The notes beneath the pieces are model-generated. The model did no database searches and was not told where the DNA came from. It worked only from the letters and a program-made list of their open reading frames with translations. Source: JBICHN01 sp043101845 (GTDB lineage: Bacteria > Planctomycetota > Phycisphaerae > Phycisphaerales > UBA5793). Taken from it: a DNA stretch of 64,000 bases. Both the position numbers and the translations under genes were made by a program. The stretch is from NCBI GenBank assembly GCA_043101845.1, contig JBICHN010000004.1:62001-126000 (forward strand), in the 5' to 3' direction. Numbering within the stretch: the stretch's first letter is position 1; the number at the start of each line of letters is the position of its first letter. This document shows, in pieces, positions 1-7,163 of this stretch.

Positions 1-1
1 T

Positions 2-475
2 GCGATCTACGAGGCGAACGAAGACCTCGCCGAGGTCGCGCGAAGCGAAGGCCTCACGCTCCGCGATCTCGCGCGCTGGGCGAACGAGCCCGTCACGGCC
101 GCGACGCTCGACGGACTCTGTCGACTCCATGACGCGAAGGCCCAGGTGCTGCTCAGCCGCTACCGCACGCTCGCCGCGGCGAAGCTCTTCGAACTCTCGG
201 GCGAGCCTGACGCGAGCCGCGAGATCGTCCGCAAGGCCTGCGTCGATCTGCTCAAGCTCTCCGTCATCGAGCCGGTCGCGTCGCTCCTCGCCGCCACGGG
301 CGGTGGCGAAGACGCGTCGGCCCCCGAACTCGCGTTCGATCTCGGCGTGCTCGACGAGCTCCGCGACCTCATGCGCGCCGCCGGCGACTCTGATCTGGAT
401 GACGAAGACGAGGACGACCACGACGACGACGGCGAACTCGGCGTGACCGAAGCGAACGGAGCGGATCCCTCATGA
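2..475 (+). CDS. Terminase small subunit-like protein (5' partial)
   Basis: The frame is open from the window edge, so the true start lies upstream; about 157 residues are visible. The visible N-terminal part contains a helix-turn-helix-like stretch (EVARSEGLTLRDLARWANEP), followed by a helical segment and a very acidic tail (DLDDEDEDDHDDDGELG). The stop TGA overlaps the ATG of the next gene by 4 bp, so the two are probably translationally coupled. An HTH protein with an acidic tail directly before a terminase-large-like gene suggests the small, DNA-recognising subunit of a packaging terminase. This is inferred mainly from context; a generic HTH regulator is the alternative. Confidence 0.5.
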   Translation, partial: AIYEANEDLAEVARSEGLTLRDLARWANEPVTAATLDGLCRLHDAKAQVLLSRYRTLAAAKLFELSGEPDASREIVRKACVDLLKLSVIEPVASLLAATGGGEDASAPELAFDLGVLDELRDLMRAAGDSDLDDEDEDDHDDDGELGVTEANGADPS

Positions 476-1998
476 CGACCGGCACGACCGCGCCCACGAT
501 TCGCACGACGAGCCCGGCGCTCGCCCGCGCCCGCCGCGCGATGCTGCACATTCGTCCCGAGACACCTGACGAGCTCGACGGATTCTGTCGCCTCGCCCTC
601 GGCTATGTCGTGCCGCGCCGGCCGCGCACACCCGGCATGTCGGCGCCGTTCGACTACCTCGCCCATGCGTTCTTCGAGTCGACCGACGGGCCGCGCGACT
701 GCATCGTGTGGGCGAATCGCGGCGGCGGAAAGACGCAACTCGGCGCCGTCGCGACACTCCTCGACCTCATCTTCAAACCCGGCATCGAAATCCGCATCCT
801 CGGCGGATCGCTCGAACAGTCCGACAAGATGCACACCTACCTCCGCGAGCTCCTTGAGCGACGCGAACTGCGCAACCTCGTCGACGGACGCGTGACCGAC
901 CGCGGCGCGCGACTCGTCAATCGCTCGGCGGTCGAAGTCCTCGCCCAGTCCGAACGCTCGGTGCGCGGCGTGCGGGTGCAGAAACTCCGCTGCGACGAGG
1001 TCGAACTCTTCGAGCCCGGCGTCTGGGACGCCGCCCAGTTCGTCACCCGTTCGAAACAGTGCGGCGAAGTCTTCGTCCGCGGCGCCGTCGAAGCGTTGAG
1101 CACGATGCACCGCCCCTTCGGGCTCATGCGCCGCCTCGTCGACGACCCGGACGGCGCAGGCCGCCGCGCCCTCTTCCGCTGGGGCGTCCTTGAGACCCTC
1201 GAGCGCTGTCCGAAGTCGCGCCTCTGCGGCGAGTGCCCGCTCGAAGTTGAATGCGACGGTCGCGCGAAGCGCGGCCGCGGATTCTTCCACATCGACGACG
1301 CGATCCAGCAGCGCCGCCGCGCCTCGACGCCGGCGTGGCGCTCCGAAATGCTCTGCGAAACGCCCACGCGAAGCGACTGCGTCTATCCCGAATTCGACGA
1401 GGCGGTCCATGTCCGCCCGTTCCGCGCGAACGAACGCTCGCCCGCGCGAATCCGCTGGCTCGGCGGCATGGACTTCGGCTTTCGGGCGCCGACCGTGTTT
1501 CTCTGGGCAGCGTACGACGAGGTCGCGGACACGCTGCACATCGTCGACGAATATGTCGAGACCGAACGCACGATCGACACGCACCTCGAGCACATCGCGC
1601 GGCGCGGCCGGCCGCGGCCCGAATGGCTCGGCGTCGATCCGGCCGGGCGCCAGCGCAGCGACCAGACCGGCGTGTCGACGATCTCGCGCCTCTGCGACGC
1701 CGGTCATGTCGTCCGCGCGCGCCGGATGGACCTCTTCACGAGCATCGACCTCGTCCGCGCCCGCCTCCGCGCCGCGGACGGCGCCGTGCGCCTCTTCATC
1801 GACCCCCGTTGCCGCGCCCTCATCGAAGCGCTCACCGAGTACCACTTCGCCGTCGACGACGAACGATCGGAGACGCCCGTCAAGGACGGCCCGGACCACG
1901 CCTGCGACGCGCTCCGCTACCTCATCACCAACCTCGACGGCCGCCGCCGGGGCGCGACACGCTTCCGGTCGTACATCGCGACGAAAGGAAGCCGGTGA
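472..1998 (+). CDS. Phage terminase large subunit-like ATPase/nuclease
   Basis: 508 aa. The N-terminal half looks like a packaging ATPase: Walker A NRGGGKTQ at residues 82-89 and a Walker B-like LRCDEVELF with acidic residues 175-178. The C-terminal half matches an RNase H-fold headful nuclease: GMDFGF (Asp334), GVDP (Asp389) and PDHACDALRY (Asp475, Asp479). Between them is an unusual Cys cluster, C246-x5-C252-x2-C255-x5-C261, which could bind zinc or an Fe-S centre. It is coupled to the upstream gene by ATGA overlap. No portal, capsid or tail gene follows; the next gene is a metabolic amidase. It is either the edge of a prophage lying to the left or a domesticated orphan pair. Family assignment is good; the biological role is unknown. 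Confidence 0.8.
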   Translation: MTTGTTAPTIRTTSPALARARRAMLHIRPETPDELDGFCRLALGYVVPRRPRTPGMSAPFDYLAHAFFESTDGPRDCIVWANRGGGKTQLGAVATLLDLIFKPGIEIRILGGSLEQSDKMHTYLRELLERRELRNLVDGRVTDRGARLVNRSAVEVLAQSERSVRGVRVQKLRCDEVELFEPGVWDAAQFVTRSKQCGEVFVRGAVEALSTMHRPFGLMRRLVDDPDGAGRRALFRWGVLETLERCPKSRLCGECPLEVECDGRAKRGRGFFHIDDAIQQRRRASTPAWRSEMLCETPTRSDCVYPEFDEAVHVRPFRANERSPARIRWLGGMDFGFRAPTVFLWAAYDEVADTLHIVDEYVETERTIDTHLEHIARRGRPRPEWLGVDPAGRQRSDQTGVSTISRLCDAGHVVRARRMDLFTSIDLVRARLRAADGAVRLFIDPRCRALIEALTEYHFAVDDERSETPVKDGPDHACDALRYLITNLDGRRRGATRFRSYIATKGSR

Positions 1999-2043
1999 AC
2001 GAATGGCGATCGATCGAATCCACGCCCGGCGCCCCGCACCCAC

Positions 2044-2075
2044 CGAAGATGAGGCTCGGCGAATCTCCGGATTGG
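2044..2075 (-). repeat. REP family C copy
   Basis: On the minus strand this reads AATCCGGAGATTCGCCGAGC followed by CTCATCTTC. It is the same unit as at 22268, 39353 and 51716. The CCGGAGAT/ATCTCCGG stem is slightly degraded here at its 3' arm. Confidence 0.7.
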
Positions 2076-2170
2076 ACGGTCGAACGACGGTCGGCGCTCC
2101 CACTTCGGGTGGAACAGGCCTCTGTGCCTGTTCGAGGCTCGGCTGTGTGCATGTTGCGCCGCTCGACACT

Positions 2171-2234
2171 CGGAACCGGACCTCCGCTCGACGGCGCTGC
2201 GCTTGTCGGCGCTCCAGTCCGGCTTGGTGGACGA
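2171..2234 (+). repeat. REP family B, single unit
   Basis: CCGGACCTCCGCT at the left and CCAGTCCGGCTTGG at the right form the outer CCGGAC/GTCCGG stem that defines family B. Other copies lie at 15998, 18760, 31730, 36658 and 39152. This one is unpaired and is followed by a GC hairpin (2277-2293, CGGGGCGGCACGCCCCG) and the 8-bp tandem repeat. Confidence 0.75.
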
Positions 2235-2310
2235 TCCTCGAGCGGATCGAACGCGTCTCGTTGTTCGCGCGTTAAGCGGGGCGGCACGCCCCGGCTCGCT
2301 CCCTCGCCCC

Positions 2311-2394
2311 CTTCGTGCCTCCGTGCCTTCGCGCCTTCGTGCCTTCGTGCCTTCGTGACTTCGTGCCTTCGTGCCTTCGTGCCTTCGTGCCTTC
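2311..2394 (+). repeat. 8-bp tandem repeat (CTTCGTGC)n upstream of the amidase gene
   Basis: About ten imperfect copies of an 8-bp unit (CTTCGTGC, with CTCCGTGC and CTTCGCGC variants) end 17 bp before the ATG at 2412. It probably lies in the 5' leader, where slippage would change leader length without affecting the reading frame. Confidence 0.85.
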
Positions 2395-2411
2395 CGATAT
2401 CATGACCACCT

Positions 2412-3212
2412 ATGCCCACCATCCTCGCCGCGCAGTACGACATCGTCTGGGAAGACAAGGCCGCGAACCATCGGCTCGTCGAAGAACTCGTCGAGCGCGA
2501 AGCGCCGCCCGAGGGTTCGCTCCTCGTGCTGCCCGAAATGTTCGACACCGGCTTCAGCATGAAGGTGAGCAAGCTGAGCGAAGAGGCGACCGATCACGCG
2601 AGCGAGCGCTGGGCCGCCGATTTCGCGAAGCGTCGCGGACTCTTCGTCCAGGCCGCGTCGATCCGCCGGCGCGACGCGGACGACAAGGGCACGAACAACG
2701 CGGTCGTCTTCGACCCGAACGGCGCACTCGTCTGCCGCTACGAGAAGGTCTTTCCGTTCAGCGGCGGACGCGAGCCGGAGTGGTACCGCGGCGGCCGCGC
2801 GCTCTCAACCTTCGACTGGCGCGGCGTCACCGTGTGTCCGCTCGTCTGCTACGACCTCCGCTTCCCGGAGATCTGGCGTCTCGCGGCGCTCGACCTCGGC
2901 GCCGAACTCTTCACGATCGGCGCGAACTGGCCGAGCGCGCGGGCCGATCACTGGTCGACGCTCCTCACCGCCCGCGCCATCGAGAACCAGGCGTATGTCT
3001 GCGGCGTGAACCGGAGCGGCGCCGATCCCTTCCTCGAATATCCCGGCCGGTCGAAGATCGTCGATCCGAAGGGACGCACGCTCGCGGAGGCGGACGATGA
3101 ATCATCCATCGTCCTCCGCGCCGAGATCGATCCGGACGCGGCGCCCGCGTGGCGCGAAGCGTTCGGCGCGCTCCGCGACGCGCGACGCGAATTCCTCGGC
3201 CGTCTCGACTAA
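2412..3212 (+). CDS. Carbon-nitrogen hydrolase, omega-amidase-like (Nit2/YafV type)
   Basis: 266 aa, typical size for single-domain nitrilase-superfamily enzymes. The Glu-Lys-Cys triad is visible: Glu42 in LPEMFDTGF, Lys112 in RYEKVFPFS and Cys146 in LVCYDLRFPE. LPEMFDTGFSM together with YDLRFPE is typical of the omega-amidase branch, which hydrolyses alpha-ketoglutaramate or alpha-ketosuccinamate to the keto acid and ammonia, here in the cytosol (no signal peptide). The start ATG follows an 8-bp tandem repeat and no clear Shine-Dalgarno is seen. The gene stands alone. Substrate is inferred from family; another short-chain amidase activity is possible. Confidence 0.85.
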   Translation: MPTILAAQYDIVWEDKAANHRLVEELVEREAPPEGSLLVLPEMFDTGFSMKVSKLSEEATDHASERWAADFAKRRGLFVQAASIRRRDADDKGTNNAVVFDPNGALVCRYEKVFPFSGGREPEWYRGGRALSTFDWRGVTVCPLVCYDLRFPEIWRLAALDLGAELFTIGANWPSARADHWSTLLTARAIENQAYVCGVNRSGADPFLEYPGRSKIVDPKGRTLAEADDESSIVLRAEIDPDAAPAWREAFGALRDARREFLGRLD

Positions 3213-3249
3213 TCCGATTTCGATCGAGTCGCGTGGCGCCCTCGTCCGA

Positions 3250-4158
3250 TCAGGGCGCCCGCCATTCGCCGCCGCGGTAGACCGTCGCGAACGGGTCGAC
3301 GCCCATCATCTGTGGCAGACTCGCGGGATCGAGCACGGGGCGCGGCCGGCCGCCGTCGAGATCGAGCTGCGCCTCCCACGACGCGTTCACCTCGGAGAGC
3401 AAGGCCGTCTCGAAGTTGAGCATCGCGTTGAGTTCGTCATCGTCGAGGTCGGGCCCGGGGTGTCCATCGCAGAGCGTGCAGACGAGATGCCGCCGATCGT
3501 GACACACGGCGCAGCGACCCGGATCGGCGCCGCCCCGGCACGACGGGCACTTGATGATGCGCTCGTTGCGGCAGGTCGGGCACCGTGGATGGTCGCGGCA
3601 GTACGCGATGATCGAACCGATCGAGCCGAGTTCGCGGCCGTACTCGGTGAGCAGCGTCTCGGCGCCGGGGTTCTCTTCGAGCGTCTTGAGCGCCGCGGCG
3701 CCGGCGCCGAGCCGGTAGTAGCCGAGCAGATTCGACACGGCGCCCGCCGCTTCACGCCGCGCATCGCGCTGCGCGATGAGCCGCTCGTCGCGCGTCGAGC
3801 GCGCATCACTCACATTCGGCGCCGGAAACATCTCGGCCATGCCGAGCAGGCGGGATTCCGAATCGGTGTCGCCCTCGTCGCGGGCGATCGCGGCGAGCGC
3901 CATCGCCGAGCTGCGCCCGAGTCCATCGGGGTCGAGCGTCGCGGCGAGCGTGAAGAGCTCCCGGGCGAGCCCGACGCGTCCGAGGTCGGCCGCCTCCTCG
4001 CCGAGTCGGAAGTACTCGAGCGGTTCTTCGGGGCTCAGTTCGGTGAGCCTCGCGTCGAGCGAGTTCGACTGGGCGACGGCCGGCGCCGTGATCAGTATGA
4101 GAAGCAGCGCGGCCACACCGACCATCGCGCGCCGAAGTTCGTGCCGTGTCGTCATCAT
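3250..4158 (-). CDS. Secreted Cys-rich protein with DnaJ-type zinc-finger motifs
   Basis: 302 aa, last gene of the eight-gene minus-strand operon. The chosen ATG (or the next ATG, 4155) overlaps the stop of the 1002-aa gene and opens a signal peptide (hydrophobic GVAALLLILITAPAVAQ). A helical TPR-like region follows. At about residues 205-250 comes a run of Cys pairs: CPTC, CPSC, CAVC and CTLC, spaced like the zinc modules of DnaJ. No J domain is present. Zinc binding and a chaperone-like or thiol role outside the cytoplasm are inferred. No close named family is recognised. Confidence 0.75.
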   Translation of the reverse strand: MMTTRHELRRAMVGVAALLLILITAPAVAQSNSLDARLTELSPEEPLEYFRLGEEAADLGRVGLARELFTLAATLDPDGLGRSSAMALAAIARDEGDTDSESRLLGMAEMFPAPNVSDARSTRDERLIAQRDARREAAGAVSNLLGYYRLGAGAAALKTLEENPGAETLLTEYGRELGSIGSIIAYCRDHPRCPTCRNERIIKCPSCRGGADPGRCAVCHDRRHLVCTLCDGHPGPDLDDDELNAMLNFETALLSEVNASWEAQLDLDGGRPRPVLDPASLPQMMGVDPFATVYRGGEWRAP

Positions 4159-7100
4159 GATGGCGCCCCCTTCGCGAGGGGTTCGAGTCTGAGTTTCCAG
4201 ATGCGCGCGAGCGCCCGTTCGACCGCGATGAGCTGGGCGAACACGCTCGTGGCGCGGGCCCGCGCCTCGGTCGCCTCGGCGAGGATGAGCAGGATGTCCT
4301 CGCGAACCTCGGGACGCTCGGCCGCGGTGACATACGCCGCGAGTTCGAGCACGCCGAGCTGCGACGCGGCGAAGGCGCCGATCGGGTCGTGCGCGAGCGC
4401 GAGCCGCGCTTCGGCGCGACGCTCGATGTCGCGCAACGGCGCGGGCGTGGGGTCGGTCGGCGCCATCGGCCGCGCGGCACGGAGCCACCGCTCGTACAGG
4501 CGCTGCGCCTCGAAGGCGGGGGTCGATCCGGTCGCCGGGTCGATTCCCGGGCGGAACGCGGATGACGCGTCGGCCTCACTCCGCGCGCGGTACGAATCGG
4601 CGATGAGGTTCGTAAGCGCGACAACGCGCGCGCTGTCGAACGCCATACCCAGCCGCGCGTCGACCACGGCGTTGAGCAGCGCGAGCCGCGCCTGGCGATA
4701 CCAGTCCGGCGCGTCCGGCTCGGGCAGCGTCGTATTCGTCATCTTCATGATCGCCTGCGAAATGCGGGCGTCGCGACGATCGGGGGACAGATGATCCGCG
4801 AAAGTGAGCAGCGTGATGGCGTCATCGGAGAACGATTCGATCGCCTGCAACGCGGCGACGCGGACTTCCTTCGTCGGACCGGCGAGCGCCGCGAGCACGA
4901 GCGTTCCCGCGTCCGCGGGGCCGAGCCGCCCTTCGGCGTCGGCGGGCAGCGTGCGGATGACTTCGACCATCCCCTGCCGGTCGTTCAACCGCTGCCGCTC
5001 GTAGTACTGCGTCGCGAAGCGGCCATCGCGCGCGAGCGCCGCGCGGGCGACGCGGTCCGCGATCGTGTTCGACGCCGGCGTCGAGACGGGTCCGCCGACA
5101 TCGACGATCGCCTGGGCGTAGCGGCTCTCGATCTGCTCGAGCGCATAGGCGGCGTCATCGGGTCGATTCGCGCCGAAGAGCGCCGCGGACTCGTTGAGCA
5201 CGACGAGTCGCGCGAATTGCGTATGCAGGTCTTCGAGCGTCTGCGCCGTCGCCTGGTCGATCTCGCGGTCGGCGCGCACGATCCAGTCGGTCACTTCCGC
5301 CCACAGCGGGCCGATGTCGTCGCCGGGATCGACAACCGTGTCGTCCAGCGCCCAGATCGCCGCGAGATCTTCCCGCGCGAGCGCGCGCTCCTCGGCCGTC
5401 GCGTTCGACTTCAGAACATGACTGATCTCAAGGCCGGGAATGTCGGAATGCTCGACGAGGTACGCGGTGAAGACCGCGAGGTCGGACGCGCTGATCCACG
5501 CGTCGTCGAACCAGCCGAGCGCGAGCCGCTTCGCCGCGGGCGAACGCGTCCAGTCGACCGCGTCGAAGAGCGCCATCGCAATCTGCCGCGCGTCGTCCGA
5601 CCCCTCGAGCGCCGGGCCGTTCGCGAGCAGCCGCTGCGATGCGGCGAGCAGAAGCTGAATACGCGCCTCGCCGCGCGTGCTCGCGTTCACCGATTCAATC
5701 CACCCGAGCCAGGGATCGACCGGATCCTCCAGGTTGGGAATACCCACGACGAGCCGTTCGATCATCCCGTCGAGCGCGAACGCGGCGACCTCGTTGAACG
5801 AGGCGCCCGTCGCCGGGGTGAAGCGGGGCATCGCGTCACCCGCGCGACGCGTGACGATCGACCGCGCCGGCGCCGGAAGCTTCGGCTCCGACGCAAGAAG
5901 GCCGAGCATCGCCTGCGACCACACGAAGTGGATGGTCTCGGACTTCGTTCGTGGCTCGAGATTGCGCGGCGCCATGCGATCGATGAGCATCGCGGCTTCG
6001 CCCTCGTCGTCACCCCGCTCATAGAGGGACGAGACGATCGCCGAGCGAATCGCGAGCCGCTCGTCTTCGTTGAGCATCGTCCACTTCGGCGCCAGCGTGG
6101 CGACGACGCTCTCGAACTGGCCGAGCAGTTCGGGCGTGAGCGTCTCGGCGACATTCATGCGCGTTACGAGGAGATCGATGGGCGTCGCCGCGTCGGGCGC
6201 GACGGACGGCGTCGCGGCGCTCGATCCGTTCGTGGTCGAGGCGGTCGCTGCGGGCGGCGACACGATGATGTCTTCGCCCTCCGTCCCGAGCGAGATAAAC
6301 GAAGTGACGACCCAGATCGCAAGGGGAATCATCGCGAGCGCGCCGACGATGAAGGTCACGACGGCGGCGGCGAGGTTTCGCGCCGCGGCCTCTTCTTCGT
6401 TGATCACGACGCGGCGCTGGACGGGCGCGGCGGGAATGACCGGTCCGCTCGGCGCGCCGGCGGAAAGTCGCGCGCGGGCCGCAGCGCCGTTCGTGCGCGT
6501 GGTCGCGGAAATCGCCGCCCGCGCGTCCGCTTCGCTCCAGGGGACTTCGTCGGTGGGCTCTTCGACGGCCGCGGCGCCCGCGGCGGGTTCGGTCCAGCGC
6601 GCGACGGCCGTGGTGACCGTCGTCGCGAGCGACTCGGCGTCGAGTCCGTAGTTCGCGCCGACCGCGGCGATGCGCTGGCGGGCCCGCGTGTTCCAGCCGC
6701 CCGCGGTGACGAGCGCGCCGATGACATCCTTCTCGACGGGCGAGAGCGTCGGCCGCTTCGCCGCGGCCGGCTTGAGGCGCCCGCGCCCGCGGGCCGCCGG
6801 CGCCGTCGAGCGCGGCGCGGCGCCGCGCGGGGCGACCGGTCGCCGCGGTTTCGGCTTCGGCGCCGCGTAGCGCACCGGCTCGCGCCGGCGCCGCTCCCGT
6901 TCGAACTCATCACGGAGCTGAGCGAGTGAAGTCGGATCGAGCAACATCTCGGCCGCGACCTGAAGCTCGAGGCGCAACGCGTCGGCGTCCGCCGTGCCGG
7001 CGTGCGGACTCGCGTCGACCCGCGCAAGCTGCGTCTTCAGCGCGCCGCGCACGCGGTCCGGCTCGCATTCGTCCGGCGAAAGCCCGAGGAGCACGAACGG

Positions 7101-7163
7101 CCCGACCGACGGCGAGTCGATGCCGAGGATGCGATAGGGATGATCGAGTCGTTCGCCGCTCAT
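4155..7163 (-). CDS. Large single-pass membrane protein with J-like N-terminus, function unknown
   Basis: 1002 aa. Residues 1-90 are helical (LLGLSPDECEPDRVRGALK...LLDPTSLAQLRDEFERE) and resemble a degenerate J or GYF-like module, but I see no HPD tripeptide. A basic Pro/Ala-rich linker follows (about 95-140), a small helical domain (140-190), one membrane span at about 263-292 (FIVGALAMIPLAIWVVTSFI), then about 700 residues of helical-repeat sequence, probably on the far side of the membrane. The ATG overlaps the stop of the upstream TPR gene by 4 bp. It sits in the ExbB/ExbD/VWA operon, so it may be a scaffold or client of that motor. This role is inference from position only. Confidence 0.8.
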   Translation of the reverse strand: MSGERLDHPYRILGIDSPSVGPFVLLGLSPDECEPDRVRGALKTQLARVDASPHAGTADADALRLELQVAAEMLLDPTSLAQLRDEFERERRRREPVRYAAPKPKPRRPVAPRGAAPRSTAPAARGRGRLKPAAAKRPTLSPVEKDVIGALVTAGGWNTRARQRIAAVGANYGLDAESLATTVTTAVARWTEPAAGAAAVEEPTDEVPWSEADARAAISATTRTNGAAARARLSAGAPSGPVIPAAPVQRRVVINEEEAAARNLAAAVVTFIVGALAMIPLAIWVVTSFISLGTEGEDIIVSPPAATASTTNGSSAATPSVAPDAATPIDLLVTRMNVAETLTPELLGQFESVVATLAPKWTMLNEDERLAIRSAIVSSLYERGDDEGEAAMLIDRMAPRNLEPRTKSETIHFVWSQAMLGLLASEPKLPAPARSIVTRRAGDAMPRFTPATGASFNEVAAFALDGMIERLVVGIPNLEDPVDPWLGWIESVNASTRGEARIQLLLAASQRLLANGPALEGSDDARQIAMALFDAVDWTRSPAAKRLALGWFDDAWISASDLAVFTAYLVEHSDIPGLEISHVLKSNATAEERALAREDLAAIWALDDTVVDPGDDIGPLWAEVTDWIVRADREIDQATAQTLEDLHTQFARLVVLNESAALFGANRPDDAAYALEQIESRYAQAIVDVGGPVSTPASNTIADRVARAALARDGRFATQYYERQRLNDRQGMVEVIRTLPADAEGRLGPADAGTLVLAALAGPTKEVRVAALQAIESFSDDAITLLTFADHLSPDRRDARISQAIMKMTNTTLPEPDAPDWYRQARLALLNAVVDARLGMAFDSARVVALTNLIADSYRARSEADASSAFRPGIDPATGSTPAFEAQRLYERWLRAARPMAPTDPTPAPLRDIERRAEARLALAHDPIGAFAASQLGVLELAAYVTAAERPEVREDILLILAEATEARARATSVFAQLIAVERALARIWKLRLEPLAKGAPS

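Noticed and set aside
160..2169. 669-codon antisense frame over the terminase gene
   Set aside because: High GC opens the opposite frame. The sense frame has Walker and nuclease motifs; the antisense has none.
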